44,245 nucleotides of DNA from Ruminococcus sp. (GCA_022511005.1 JAFLSJ010000006.1:1-44245), one strand, 5' to 3'. Counted from the first letter of the stretch, positions 1 through 7,336 are shown. Numbers and translations: made by a program. The notes: a model not told the origin generated them from the sequence alone.

Positions 1-126
1 GCGGCGAAGCCGCAGACGGTGGGAGAGAAAACATTTAAAGTATAGCAACTTTGTTACAAAAGCAGAAAATGTCCAAATTCTCTCCCTCAGTCAGCTTCGC
101 TGACAGCTCCCTCGTCAGAGGGAGCC
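1..126. repeat. Palindromic intergenic repeat, left end cut by the window
   Basis: The left part (1-36) and the reverse complement of the right part (about 66-104) align over GCGAAGC, GGGAGAGAA and ACATTT blocks, so this is a palindromic, MITE-like unit of at least 100 bp. It contains the small hairpins 1-13 (GCGGC/GCCGC) and 90-104 (GTCAG/CTGAC) and ends in a terminator-like stem. Similar CTCCCTC...GAGGGAG units are widespread between genes in Clostridiales (from memory). It has no coding potential. Confidence 0.6.
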
Positions 127-137
127 TTTTTTAATCT
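106..137 (+). terminator. Rho-independent terminator at the end of the repeat
   Basis: A perfect 8-bp stem GCTCCCTC/GAGGGAGC (106-113 with 118-125) has a 4-nt loop and is followed by C and a run of T. It would insulate the ribosomal operon from an upstream plus-strand gene outside the window. Between 138 and 308 I see only AT-rich DNA with no gene or clear signal. Confidence 0.6.
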
Positions 138-308
138 CAAATACTTTGCTTTAATTTAGCCGTTGTTTAAGTTGACGACATTGCTTGTCAGAGTGAATTG
201 AATATAAAAGTTTTTTTAATTCTTCTGTTATAAATTAAAAGTTTTACTTGAAATTTTTCTTAAATTTTATCCTTGAAAAATCTGTAACAATAAATTTCCA
301 AAAAACTC

Positions 309-337
309 TTGACGATTTGACCGCACTGTGATATAAT
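309..337 (+). promoter_or_regulatory. Promoter of the rpmG-secE-nusG operon
   Basis: TTGACG at 309-314 and TATAAT at 332-337 are separated by exactly 17 bp, a near-consensus SigA promoter. Transcription should start near 344. Confidence 0.85.
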
Positions 338-345
338 GACGTTAC

Positions 346-380
346 CTCATAAAAGGGGTATTTTTTTCTGCCCTTTTGAG
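346..380 (+). promoter_or_regulatory. 5'-terminal hairpin in the rpmG leader
   Basis: AAAAGGG (351-357) pairs with CCCTTTT (371-377), extended by CTC/GAG (346-348/378-380) across a 2-nt bulge; the loop is U-rich. It lies at the predicted transcript 5' end, so it may stabilise the mRNA. I do not recognise a named leader family. Confidence 0.4.
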
Positions 381-421
381 GGAGGCTGTAAAATTCCTAA
401 AATAAGCTGGAGGTGCCGCTA

Positions 422-571
422 ATGAGAGTAAAAATTACACTTGCCTGCACAGAGTGCAAACAACGCAATTACAACACAATGAAAAACAAGAAAAATAATC
501 CTGACAGGCTTGAGATGAACAAGTATTGCAGATTCTGCAAGAAACATACTCTTCACAAGGAAACAAAATAA
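422..571 (+). CDS. rpmG: 50S ribosomal protein L33
   Basis: This 49-residue protein of the large ribosomal subunit begins [19 protein letters not shown] and ends [10 protein letters not shown], the typical L33 layout. Two cysteine pairs, CTEC near residue 9 and CRFC near residue 36, form the zinc-ribbon variant (C+ form). The gene is too short for most ORF filters, but the GGAGGTG Shine-Dalgarno 10 nt upstream, the promoter at 309-337 and the position directly before secE leave little doubt. It is the first gene of the secE-nusG transcript. The rpmG-secE-nusG order is standard in Firmicutes. Confidence 0.95.
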   Translation: MRVKITLACTECKQRNYNTMKNKKNNPDRLEMNKYCRFCKKHTLHKETK

Positions 572-582
572 GGAGGTAAATT

Positions 583-846
583 ATGGCTGAAAAGAATCTT
601 GAAATTAAAAATGAGAAAAAGGCAGCTAAAAAAAGCAAAAAGCCAAACATTTTCTCAAGAGCTTTAAAATATCTCCGTGAGTGCAAGGGTGAAATCAAAA
701 AAATCACTTGGCCAACACCGGTTCAGACAACCAAAAACTTCGGTATTGTTCTTTTGGTGATTGCAGTAATAGGTATATTTGTATATGCCCTTGATTCCGG
801 TCTGTTTGCTTTGCTGAGTTTAGTAATGTCTATGTATTCTGCTTAA
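583..846 (+). CDS. secE: Preprotein translocase subunit SecE
   Basis: SecE is the small essential clamp subunit of the SecYEG protein-export channel in the cytoplasmic membrane. The 87-aa protein has a Lys-rich cytoplasmic N-terminus (about 1-25), the conserved amphipathic helix with the motif GEIKKITWPTP (about 35-45), and one transmembrane helix (about 54-75, IVLLVIAVIGIFVYAL). This single-helix form is normal for Firmicutes. AAGGAGGT lies 6 nt before the ATG, and the gene starts 11 nt after rpmG, so the two are co-transcribed. The partner nusG follows after 40 nt. Confidence 0.95.
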   Translation: MAEKNLEIKNEKKAAKKSKKPNIFSRALKYLRECKGEIKKITWPTPVQTTKNFGIVLLVIAVIGIFVYALDSGLFALLSLVMSMYSA

Positions 847-886
847 TCTGTTAAGTATTTACCAACTTTAAGAAAGGGTGTAAGTA

Positions 887-1414
887 ATGGCAGATCAAGA
901 AGCAAGATGGTATGTTGTTCATACCTATTCAGGATATGAGAACAAGGTAGCTTCTAATTTAATTACAACTGTTGAAAACAGAAACTTACAGAATTTAATT
1001 AAAGAAGTTAAAGTTCCTACTGAAATTGTGACAGAAATTAAAGATGACAAGGAAAAGCAGGTTGAACACAAGCTTTATCCCGGTTATGTTTTTGTCAAAA
1101 TGATATATACTGATGAAACTTGGTATGTTGTCCGCAATATCCGCGGTTGTACGGGATTTGTGGGAGCTTCATCAAAGCCGATTCCTCTTACTTCAGAAGA
1201 GGTTTACAGAATGGGAGTTGAATCCCGTTTGGCTGATATATCATACAGAGTCGGTGATTCGGTTCGCGTTATCGACGGTCCTCTTGAGGACTTTATCGGT
1301 ACTGTTGAAGAAATTGATACTGATAAAAATTATGTCCGTGTTGTTGTTTCAATGTTCGGACGTGAAACCCCTGTTGAGCTTGAACTTAATCAAGCTGAGG
1401 TAGTAGAAGATTAA
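887..1414 (+). CDS. nusG: Transcription termination/antitermination factor NusG
   Basis: NusG binds RNA polymerase and modulates pausing, termination and coupling to translation. The 175-aa sequence has the N-terminal NGN domain with the diagnostic start RWYVVHTYSGYENKVA (about 7-22) and LYPGYVFVKM (about 65-74), then a C-terminal KOW domain beginning GDSVRVIDGPLEDFIGTV (about 123-140). Length and domain order are normal. An AAAGGGTG ribosome-binding site precedes the ATG. It sits between secE and rplK as in most bacteria, and no terminator is visible before rplK, so read-through into the L11/L1 genes is expected. Confidence 0.96.
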   Translation: MADQEARWYVVHTYSGYENKVASNLITTVENRNLQNLIKEVKVPTEIVTEIKDDKEKQVEHKLYPGYVFVKMIYTDETWYVVRNIRGCTGFVGASSKPIPLTSEEVYRMGVESRLADISYRVGDSVRVIDGPLEDFIGTVEEIDTDKNYVRVVVSMFGRETPVELELNQAEVVED

Positions 1415-1464
1415 TTAATAAATAATAAGCAATTTGCTTTTTATTTGGGAACACTTTGTTTCCT

Positions 1465-1505
1465 GTGGGAGGGAACCTACATAGTGGCGTCCCGCAATTT
1501 ACCAC
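1465..1505 (+). promoter_or_regulatory. Probable ribosomal protein L1 binding site (rplK leader)
   Basis: GTGGGAG at 1465-1471 begins a structure in which GTGG (1465-1468) can pair with CCAC (1502-1505) around an inner GGGA/TCCC stem (1471-1474/1490-1493). The outline resembles the L1 site of 23S rRNA (GGUGGGAG, helix, then ...ACCACC). L1 is known to repress its own operon by binding such mimics. The 3' strand GCAATTTACCAC departs from the rRNA GGUGAAAUACCAC, so this copy is weaker than the one before rplA. Confidence 0.5.
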
Positions 1506-1527
1506 GAATTTTGGAGGTGCAAAAACA

Positions 1528-1953
1528 ATGGCTCAAAAGGTAGTAGGCTTAATTAAGCTGCAAATACCTGCCGGAAAGGCTACTCCGGCACCACCTGTTG
1601 GACCGGCTCTCGGTCAGCACGGTGTAAACATTGTTGCGTTCACTAAAGATTTTAACGAGCGCACTAAAAACGATGCAGGACTTATTATTCCTGTAGTAAT
1701 CACAGTATACGCAGACCGTTCTTTCACTTTTATTACAAAGACACCGCCTGCAGCTGTACTCATTAAAAAGGCATGCGGAATCGAATCAGGTTCAGGCGTA
1801 CCTAACAAAAACAAGGTTGCAAAGATTACCCGTGAACAGGTTCAGAAAATTGCTGAACAGAAAATGCCTGACTTAAATGCTGCAAGCGTTGAGAGTGCTA
1901 TGAGCATGATCGCAGGTACTGCAAGAAGCATGGGCATTGAAGTAGTTGACTAA
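1528..1953 (+). CDS. rplK: 50S ribosomal protein L11
   Basis: L11 forms the base of the GTPase-associated centre with 23S rRNA. The product is 141 aa, the normal length. The start [20 protein letters not shown] and the segment [14 protein letters not shown] (about 27-40) are canonical; the RNA-binding C-terminal domain includes [18 protein letters not shown] (about 98-115). The frame is open upstream to 1456, but the ATG at 1528 is preceded by TTGGAGGTG and matches the family start, so the longer version is rejected. Expression is probably under L1 feedback through the leader at 1465-1505. Confidence 0.96.
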   Translation: MAQKVVGLIKLQIPAGKATPAPPVGPALGQHGVNIVAFTKDFNERTKNDAGLIIPVVITVYADRSFTFITKTPPAAVLIKKACGIESGSGVPNKNKVAKITREQVQKIAEQKMPDLNAASVESAMSMIAGTARSMGIEVVD

Positions 1954-1962
1954 ATTATTCCG

Positions 1963-1990
1963 GGTGGGAGGAAAATTCCGCTGAACCACC
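1963..1990 (+). promoter_or_regulatory. Ribosomal protein L1 binding site before rplA
   Basis: GGTGG (1963-1967) pairs perfectly with CCACC (1986-1990). The 5' side reads GGTGGGAG and the 3' side GCTGAACCACC, around a short GGA/TCC stem. This closely copies the L1 site of 23S rRNA (GGUGGGAG...GGUGAAAUACCACC). It lies 19 nt before the L1 start codon, so L1 bound here would directly cover the translation start region. The resemblance is seen; the autoregulation is inferred from known L1 biology. Confidence 0.7.
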
Positions 1991-2008
1991 TAATTATGGA
2001 GGATAACG

Positions 2009-2707
2009 ATGAAACACGGTAAGAAATATGTTGACAGTGCAAAACTGATCGACAAAACAAAATTATATGACTCTGACGAGGCACTTGCAACAGTTATTAA
2101 AACTGCTACTGCTAAGTTTGACGAAACAATCGAGCTCCATGTAAAGCTTGGTGTTGACTCACGTCATGCTGATCAGCAGGTTAGAGGTGCTATCGTTCTT
2201 CCTAACGGTACAGGTAAAAATGTAAAAGTTCTTGTTATTTGCAAGGGTGACGAAAACGAAAAGGCAGCTAAAGAAGCAGGTGCTGATTTCGTTGGTGCTG
2301 AAGAAATGGCTCAGAAAATTCAGTCAGAAAACTGGATGGACTTTGATGTTCTTATTACAACACCTGACTGCATGGGTATTGTTGGCCGTTTAGGTAAAAT
2401 TTTGGGACCCCGTGGCTTAATGCCTAACCCAAAAGCAGGTACTGTTACTCCTGATGTTGCCAGAGCTGTTACAGAAGCTAAGGCAGGTAAAATTGAGTAC
2501 CGTCTTGATAAAACTAACATTATTCACTGCCCAATCGGTAAGGCAAGTTTCGGTGCGCAGAAGCTCTTAGAAAACTTTGATACTTTAATGGGTGCTATCA
2601 TTAAAGCTAAGCCTGCCGCTGCAAAGGGTCAGTATATTAAATCTTGTGCTGTAACTTCAACAATGGGTCCAAGCGTAAGAATTAACCCTGCTAAGTTTTC
2701 AGTATAA
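2009..2707 (+). CDS. rplA: 50S ribosomal protein L1
   Basis: L1 forms the mobile stalk near the ribosomal E site and is also a translational repressor of its operon. The 232-aa sequence has the family start [16 protein letters not shown], the segment [13 protein letters not shown] (about 69-81) and the signature region [20 protein letters not shown] (about 128-147). Length is normal. ATGGAGGATAACG supplies the ribosome-binding site. A promoter for rplJ begins two bases after the stop, and no terminator was seen after rplA, so rplKA transcripts may also read into rplJL. Confidence 0.96.
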   Translation: MKHGKKYVDSAKLIDKTKLYDSDEALATVIKTATAKFDETIELHVKLGVDSRHADQQVRGAIVLPNGTGKNVKVLVICKGDENEKAAKEAGADFVGAEEMAQKIQSENWMDFDVLITTPDCMGIVGRLGKILGPRGLMPNPKAGTVTPDVARAVTEAKAGKIEYRLDKTNIIHCPIGKASFGAQKLLENFDTLMGAIIKAKPAAAKGQYIKSCAVTSTMGPSVRINPAKFSV

Positions 2708-2708
2708 T

Positions 2709-2737
2709 TTGACAAGCTAACACTTTTGTGTTACAAT
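2709..2737 (+). promoter_or_regulatory. Promoter of rplJ-rplL
   Basis: TTGACA at 2709-2714 and TACAAT at 2732-2737 are spaced by 17 bp. The -35 hexamer begins right after the rplA stop codon, giving the L10/L12 genes their own promoter. Confidence 0.85.
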
Positions 2738-2744
2738 ATATTCG

Positions 2745-2881
2745 CTGTTCTAAAGACAGCAGGTGTGTATGCGTAAAGAGTTATTCTCTGCCTGCCGAGG
2801 AAAATGCATTAAAAGCGTAACAATCGTATGCTTAATTTGTATTTAACTTTCCCTCCAATGTCTTTGGAGGGATGTTTTTTT
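2745..2881 (+). promoter_or_regulatory. L10 leader with attenuator terminator
   Basis: The 5' region of rplJ has the position and layout of the bacterial L10 leader, which the L10-L12 complex binds to repress its own mRNA: a GCTGT/ACAGC hairpin near the start, a CTGCCTGCCGAGG segment, and a closing rho-independent hairpin CCCTCCAA/TTGGAGGG (2851-2858/2864-2871) followed by a T run (2874-2881). The terminator suggests attenuation as the control step. Confidence 0.75.
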
Positions 2882-2918
2882 GAACTGCGTTATTAGATTT
2901 AACGGAGGTGAATAAAAC

Positions 2919-3533
2919 TTGCCAAGCCAAAGTGTTTTAGAAGCAAAAAAGGCTATAGTTGCTGAACTTTCAGAGAGACTTAAAAACTCTGTTACAGGTG
3001 TTATCGTAAGCTATGAAGGTATTAACGTTGAAGACGATACAAAGCTTAGAAAAGAGCTTCGTGAAGCAGGCGTTAACTACACAGTAGTTAAAAACACACT
3101 TTTAACAAGAGCTTGTGAGGAAGTTGGTCTTACCGACATTATTCCTACTCTTAACGGTACAACAGCTATTGCTACAAGTGATGAAGACTATGCTGCTGCC
3201 GCTCGTATTCTCTGTGGTTATGCAAAGAATCACGACAACTTTAAAATCAAAACAGGTTTTATGGACGGTACAGTAGTAGATAACGAGACAATCATCGGTC
3301 TTTCTAAGTTACCGACTCGTGATGTTCTTCTCGCAAATGTACTTGGTGCATTCCAGGCACCTATCGCATCTTTTGCCCGTGTTGTTCAGGCATTAGTTGA
3401 TAAGGGCGGTGCAATTCCGGAGGAAAAAGCTGAAGAAACTCCTGCTGAAGAGGCTGCACCTGCAACAGAAGAGGCTCCCGCTGAGGAAGCTGCTCCTGTT
3501 ACTGAAGAAACAAAAGAAGATGCAGCTGAATAA
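2919..3533 (+). CDS. rplJ: 50S ribosomal protein L10 with long acidic tail
   Basis: L10 anchors L7/L12 dimers to the ribosome stalk. Residues 1 to about 165 are ordinary L10 (VLEAKKAIVAELSERLKNS, GVNYTVVKNTLLTRA). The protein is 204 aa, longer than the usual 165-175, because of a Glu/Ala/Pro/Thr-rich C-terminal tail from about residue 168 with repeated EEAAP and EEAPAEEAAP units. The start is TTG: AACGGAGGTGA lies just upstream and the next residues match the family. Rare start plus attenuator leader suggests output is kept in check. It is followed by rplL after 70 nt. Confidence 0.95.
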   Translation: MPSQSVLEAKKAIVAELSERLKNSVTGVIVSYEGINVEDDTKLRKELREAGVNYTVVKNTLLTRACEEVGLTDIIPTLNGTTAIATSDEDYAAAARILCGYAKNHDNFKIKTGFMDGTVVDNETIIGLSKLPTRDVLLANVLGAFQAPIASFARVVQALVDKGGAIPEEKAEETPAEEAAPATEEAPAEEAAPVTEETKEDAAE

Positions 3534-3603
3534 TTGCTGCAAAACCGAAATATTCGGAATTTAAAAGAAAATTAATTTAACAATTATATTGGAGGTAAAT
3601 AAA

Positions 3604-3981
3604 ATGGCATCTGAAAAGATTACTGCTATTATTGAAGAATTAAAAGGCCTCACAGTTTTAGAGCTTTCTGAGCTTGTACACGCTGTAGAGGATGAATTTG
3701 GTGTATCAGCAGCTGCTGCAGTTGCAGTTGCAGGTCCTGCAGCAGGCGGAGAAGCTGCTGCTGAAGAAAAATCAGACTTTGACGTAGTTCTTAAGTCTGC
3801 AGGCGGCAACAAGATTGCTGTTATCAAGGTAGTTCGTGAAGTAACAGGCTTAGGTCTTAAAGAGGCTAAGGCTTTAGTTGACGAAGCTCCTAAGACACTT
3901 AAAGAAGCTGTTGGCAAGGACGACGCTGAAGCTATGAAGGCTAAGCTCGAAGAGGCTGGCGCTGAAGTAGAGTTAAAGTAA
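3604..3981 (+). CDS. rplL: 50S ribosomal protein L7/L12
   Basis: L7/L12 is the multicopy stalk protein that recruits translation GTPases. The 125-aa product has the N-terminal dimerisation domain ([20 protein letters not shown]), an Ala/Gly-rich hinge (about 36-55) and the C-terminal globular domain ([20 protein letters not shown], about 67-86). An in-frame TTG at 3589 lies within the TTGGAGGT ribosome-binding site, so the ATG at 3604 is the start. A strong terminator follows 24 nt after the stop; rpoB, the usual next gene, is absent. Confidence 0.97.
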   Translation: MASEKITAIIEELKGLTVLELSELVHAVEDEFGVSAAAAVAVAGPAAGGEAAAEEKSDFDVVLKSAGGNKIAVIKVVREVTGLGLKEAKALVDEAPKTLKEAVGKDDAEAMKAKLEEAGAEVELK

Positions 3982-4005
3982 TTTTACTTAAAAGCTTATA
4001 CATTA

Positions 4006-4038
4006 CAGGCAGAGTATTCTCTGCCTGTTTTTTGTTTT
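4006..4038 (+). terminator. Terminator of rplJ-rplL
   Basis: CAGGCAGAG (4006-4014) pairs perfectly with CTCTGCCTG (4019-4027) with a 4-nt loop, followed by TTTTTTGTTTT. It ends the ribosomal operon. Confidence 0.9.
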
Positions 4039-4126
4039 ATAATTAATTTTCCAATTTTTTTTAGTTTTATTTTGTTATATTTTTTCTAATAATAATATTG
4101 CAAAAACAAATTAAAGGAAGATAATT

Positions 4127-4291
4127 ATGGAAAATAAAGATAAAAAGCAGAACAAAACAGGGGAGATAAATACAACTTATCCTATGGAGTTTCCTGCTAA
4201 AAAAATAAACGAAGGAAATCATATTACAGAAACGGTGGTAAATGTAATTAATCCGCCAAAGGCTACAAATGATGTACAGCTTTCCAAATAA
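4127..4291 (+). CDS. Small hypothetical protein, 54 aa
   Basis: An ATG at 4127 with an AAAGGAAG ribosome-binding site 7 nt upstream opens a 54-codon frame with its own terminator 16 nt after the stop. The product starts MENKDKKQNKTGEINTTYP and ends PKATNDVQLSK; it is hydrophilic, Lys/Asn/Thr-rich, with no cysteine, no membrane segment and no signal peptide. I do not recognise it. The lone position between two terminators, a proper ribosome-binding site and a stop right before the terminator argue for a real gene. No clear promoter was seen in the AT-rich 4039-4110 stretch. Confidence 0.5.
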   Translation: MENKDKKQNKTGEINTTYPMEFPAKKINEGNHITETVVNVINPPKATNDVQLSK

Positions 4292-4306
4292 TTTGAACTA
4301 AAAAAT

Positions 4307-4350
4307 CAACCCTATGCAGTTCATACCTGCACAGGGTTGTTTTATTTTAT
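4307..4350 (+). terminator. Terminator after the 54-aa gene (possibly bidirectional)
   Basis: A 13-nt arm beginning CAACCCT (4307-4319) pairs with CTGCACAGGGTTG (4327-4339) with one mismatch, followed by TTTTATTTTAT. It also lies about 90 nt past the convergent DUF819 gene. Confidence 0.8.
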
Positions 4351-4431
4351 ATTAAATATTTTCAGTTTTTACTTGTTTCCCTTATCAGTATTAAGATGCA
4401 GCGGATTTTTAGTGTTATATTATTTTATTAA

Positions 4432-5607
4432 TTACCCGAATATACTCATAAGATTTGCTACAATGAGTCCTCCGCCTGTACCAACTACATAACCCAGTAA
4501 TGCCATAATAATACCTACCGGAACAAGAGCACTGCTGTATGCACCTGCAAGTACAGGAGCTGTAGCAGTTCCTCCTATATTTGCAAGAGATGCAACTGCA
4601 CAGGTGAAAATGTCCATTTTAAGAAGTTTTGCAAGTAAAATCATTATTGCAACATGAATAACAAGAATGATAAGTCCTGTTAACAGCCATACCGGTGCAT
4701 TACCAATACTTCCAAGGTCTGCACGAGATGCGATAAGTGCAACTACAATATACAGAAGTACATTGGAAATTTCTTCTGTGCCTTTAATTTTTCCAAACGG
4801 AGTCATTGCAAGAACAACACCCAGAACCGTTACTATTAAAACTGTCCATGTTGCTTTATCAAAGAACGGAGCGTAAGTATTAATTAATGTTCCTGCTTCC
4901 TGTGAAAGTGCAGATACAAGAAGACCTGAGCCCATTAATATAGCAATGTTTTGCCAGGTTATAGGCTTTGTGTTAGCTCTTGCTTCAGCTTCCAGAGCGA
5001 GTCCTACTTCGTCAATAACACGTGTATCTGCTTTTGTCCATTTATTAAATTGCTTTGAAAATCCGATAATCCAAAGTAAAAACATTACATAAAGTGTAGC
5101 GCAAATAGAATCCATTACAAGCGCATAGGCCATTGTTGCTTCATCTACATTTAATGCAGCCTGAATAGCAAGCATATTGCCGCCACCGCCCATCCAGCTT
5201 CCGCATAATGAACCAAGGGCTTTCCATGCTCCTTCGCCTAAAACTGCATGCATTATAGCATAAGATACTACGAATCCAAGTCCAATAGATATAGTTGCTG
5301 AGAAGAATCCTATAAGCATTTTTGGACCGAGTTTTAAGATTTTTCTTAAGTCACAGCGCAACAGCATAATAAACAGCATTGCATATAATAGCGGATTTTT
5401 AAGTGCGTTGTATGCATCTGTAGTTGCTTCTAAGTCCCATAGCTTAAATGTACATAAAAGCATTAGTCCTAAATATATTAAAACTATCGGAGGAGCAAAT
5501 TTAAAGAAAGTGTCTGCTGCTTTTCCTTTTAAAATTTTAGGTAAACTTACCAGAATTGCTGCAATGAAAACTAATGCGGCAATATATAGAAATCCCTCTT
5601 TAATCAT
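4432..5607 (-). CDS. DUF819 family integral membrane protein
   Basis: A 391-aa polytopic membrane protein with about 10 hydrophobic helices, starting MIKEGFLYIAALVFIAAILV. Glycine-rich intramembrane stretches (GSWMGGGGNMLAIQAAL near 140, NIGGTATAPVLAGAYSSALV near 345) and overall layout match the DUF819 (YjcL-like) family, whose biochemical function is not established; the repeated inverted topology suggests a transporter (inference). The ATG is preceded by AAAAAGGATG. It starts 37 nt after the pepD stop with no terminator between, so it is probably co-transcribed with the dipeptidase, hinting at a link to dipeptide or amino-acid handling. Confidence 0.85.
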   Translation of the reverse strand: MIKEGFLYIAALVFIAAILVSLPKILKGKAADTFFKFAPPIVLIYLGLMLLCTFKLWDLEATTDAYNALKNPLLYAMLFIMLLRCDLRKILKLGPKMLIGFFSATISIGLGFVVSYAIMHAVLGEGAWKALGSLCGSWMGGGGNMLAIQAALNVDEATMAYALVMDSICATLYVMFLLWIIGFSKQFNKWTKADTRVIDEVGLALEAEARANTKPITWQNIAILMGSGLLVSALSQEAGTLINTYAPFFDKATWTVLIVTVLGVVLAMTPFGKIKGTEEISNVLLYIVVALIASRADLGSIGNAPVWLLTGLIILVIHVAIMILLAKLLKMDIFTCAVASLANIGGTATAPVLAGAYSSALVPVGIIMALLGYVVGTGGGLIVANLMSIFG

Positions 5608-5644
5608 ATAAACACATCCTTTTTAATAAATTATAAATATTTTG

Positions 5645-7096
5645 TTATTTGAGATTTTCTAATACTTTAATCAAGTAGTTCCAGCATCTTTTAACTGATT
5701 CAATATCCATTTTTTCTTTAGAAGTATGGACATTAAAAAGATTAGGACCAAAGGAAACCATATCTGCATCTTCAATCTTTGCAGATAAAATTCCACATTC
5801 CAATCCTGCGTGAATTGCTTTGATAACAGGAGTATCTGCATATACTTCTTTATATACATCAACCATAATATCACGCAAGTGTGAGTCTGCACGATATTCC
5901 CATACAGGATAATCATTTTTATAAATAACTTTTCCGTCAAGATATTCAACAAAAGAATTAAGTGTTTGAATAACAGACTGTTTTCCTGTTGCGGCGTTGC
6001 TGCGAATTAAGAAAGACATTTCTAAAGCATTATCAGAAATAACAGCAGTACCTAAATTAAGTGAGGTCTGAACCATATTGGGAATATCAGGACTCATAGT
6101 CTGTACTCCGTCAGGTATTTGCATTAAAGCAAATATGACCTTTCGGGTACTGTCTGAAGTTACTGATTGTTCCGGCAACTGCGTTTTATTTACAGTAATT
6201 AAGACATTTGGATCAGTTGATACAAGTTCGGTTTTTAATATTTCATAAAAATCTGAAACTGTTTTAACAAAAGTTTGACTTTGTTCATCCGAAACACATA
6301 AAACTACTTTTGCAGTTTGCGGTATTGCATTTTCTTTTCCGCCGCCGTTAAGGTGGGAAATTGAAAAATCACATTTACTGCTGACATACTCAAGCAATCT
6401 GCTAAGTATCTTAACAGCATTTTTTCTGTTTTTATTAATATCAATTCCGGAATGACCTCCCGTAAGACCGCTTATTTCAACATCATATGCCACAAGATTT
6501 TTTGACTCTGTGTTTTCAAAATCAAGAGAGAGTGTGCAATATGCTCTTACTCCTCCTGCACAGCTTACGGTTAAAATACCTTCTTCTTCAGAATCAATAT
6601 TAATAAGCCTTTTTGCTTTCAGTTTTGAAGCGTCTAATTCTCTTGCACCAAGCATACCGATTTCTTCATCATTAGTTAAGAGTGCTTCAATAGGAGGGTG
6701 GGGAATGTTATCGGAATCAAGAATAGCTAATATATAAGCTATGGCTATTCCGTCATCTCCGCCAAGGGTCGTTTTGTCAGCCCATATGTATTTTTCATCA
6801 TTACATAAAGTGATAGATTCATTTTCCATATTGATTTTGCAATCGGGATCTTTTTCGCAGACCATATCAAGATGTCCCTGCAAAATTACAGGTTCACTTT
6901 CTTCGTAGCCTTTTGTGCCTTTTGAAAATATCATAACGTTTCCGCCGTCGTCACGATATGATTCCAAACCTCTTTTTGAAGCAAAATCAATACAGTAATC
7001 CGCTATTTTTTCTGTATTTCCTGAACCATGGGGAATGGAGGAGATAGCTGAAAAAAATTCAAACACCTTTTTAGGTTCGAGATTACATATATTCAT
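5645..7096 (-). CDS. pepD: Aminoacyl-histidine dipeptidase (M20C family)
   Basis: A cytosolic metallodipeptidase of the PepD/carnosinase-like family, which cleaves Xaa-His and other dipeptides. The 483-aa length is typical. Likely metal-centre residues are seen in order: His in ILQGHLDMVCEKD (about 73), Asp in LGGDDGIAIAY (about 113), the Glu pair in TNDEEIGMLGA (about 142-143), Asp in NIDSEEEG (about 167) and His in KAIHAGLECGIL near the C-terminus. The dimerisation lid sits between about 200 and 375. The start has only a weak CTGGTGAA ribosome-binding site. It is the first gene of a two-gene unit with DUF819 and has an unusually long upstream leader (7097-7350). Confidence 0.92.
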   Translation of the reverse strand: MNICNLEPKKVFEFFSAISSIPHGSGNTEKIADYCIDFASKRGLESYRDDGGNVMIFSKGTKGYEESEPVILQGHLDMVCEKDPDCKINMENESITLCNDEKYIWADKTTLGGDDGIAIAYILAILDSDNIPHPPIEALLTNDEEIGMLGARELDASKLKAKRLINIDSEEEGILTVSCAGGVRAYCTLSLDFENTESKNLVAYDVEISGLTGGHSGIDINKNRKNAVKILSRLLEYVSSKCDFSISHLNGGGKENAIPQTAKVVLCVSDEQSQTFVKTVSDFYEILKTELVSTDPNVLITVNKTQLPEQSVTSDSTRKVIFALMQIPDGVQTMSPDIPNMVQTSLNLGTAVISDNALEMSFLIRSNAATGKQSVIQTLNSFVEYLDGKVIYKNDYPVWEYRADSHLRDIMVDVYKEVYADTPVIKAIHAGLECGILSAKIEDADMVSFGPNLFNVHTSKEKMDIESVKRCWNYLIKVLENLK

Positions 7097-7138
7097 ATTT
7101 CACCAGCTTATAGTTTTATAGTAAAATATAGTACAACA

Positions 7139-7270
7139 TTATATAATCAAACTCAGGACAGAACACAGATAATTCTTTTGGAATGTTCTGTCCTTAACTT
7201 TGGTGTAAATTATAGAAGTTGCCGATTTTCTATAATATATAGTTTTATTTAAATCAAAACTATTTATCAT
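7139..7270 (-). CDS. Possible leader ORF, 43 aa
   Basis: In the leader of pepD, an ATG at 7270 (minus strand) follows AGGGGGTGG by about 10 nt and opens a 43-codon frame (MINSFDLNKTIYYRKSATSI...) that stops 42 nt before pepD. The ribosome-binding site is much stronger than that of pepD. The peptide has no recognisable domain, and the region is AT-rich, so the frame may be chance. If translated, it could couple ribosome movement to folding of the hairpin at 7156-7193. Confidence 0.25.
   Translation of the reverse strand: MINSFDLNKTIYYRKSATSIIYTKVKDRTFQKNYLCSVLSLII
7156..7193. promoter_or_regulatory. Perfect inverted repeat in the pepD leader
   Basis: GGACAGAACA (7156-7165) and TGTTCTGTCC (7184-7193) are perfect 10-bp arms around an 18-nt loop. 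There is no T run on either side, so it is not a standard terminator. It overlaps the end of the candidate leader ORF and could be an RNA hairpin or an operator. Confidence 0.5.
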
Positions 7271-7310
7271 AATAATAATACCACCCCCTGTTGTTTATAT
7301 TAATTTATCA

Positions 7311-7336
7311 TTTACATAAATTTGCATTTATGTAAA
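7311..7336. promoter_or_regulatory. Operator-like palindrome upstream of pepD
   Basis: TTTACATAAA (7311-7320) and TTTATGTAAA (7327-7336) are perfect arms around TTTGCA. It lies just downstream of a possible minus-strand -10 (TATAAT, plus-strand 7354-7359), where a repressor would block transcription. The -35 is not convincing. The rest of 7360-7430 is AT-rich without other signals. Confidence 0.4.

Noticed and set aside
435..707. Minus-strand 90-aa Cys/Phe-rich frame over rpmG and secE
   Set aside because: Shadow of two certain genes on the other strand; no ribosome-binding site and odd composition.
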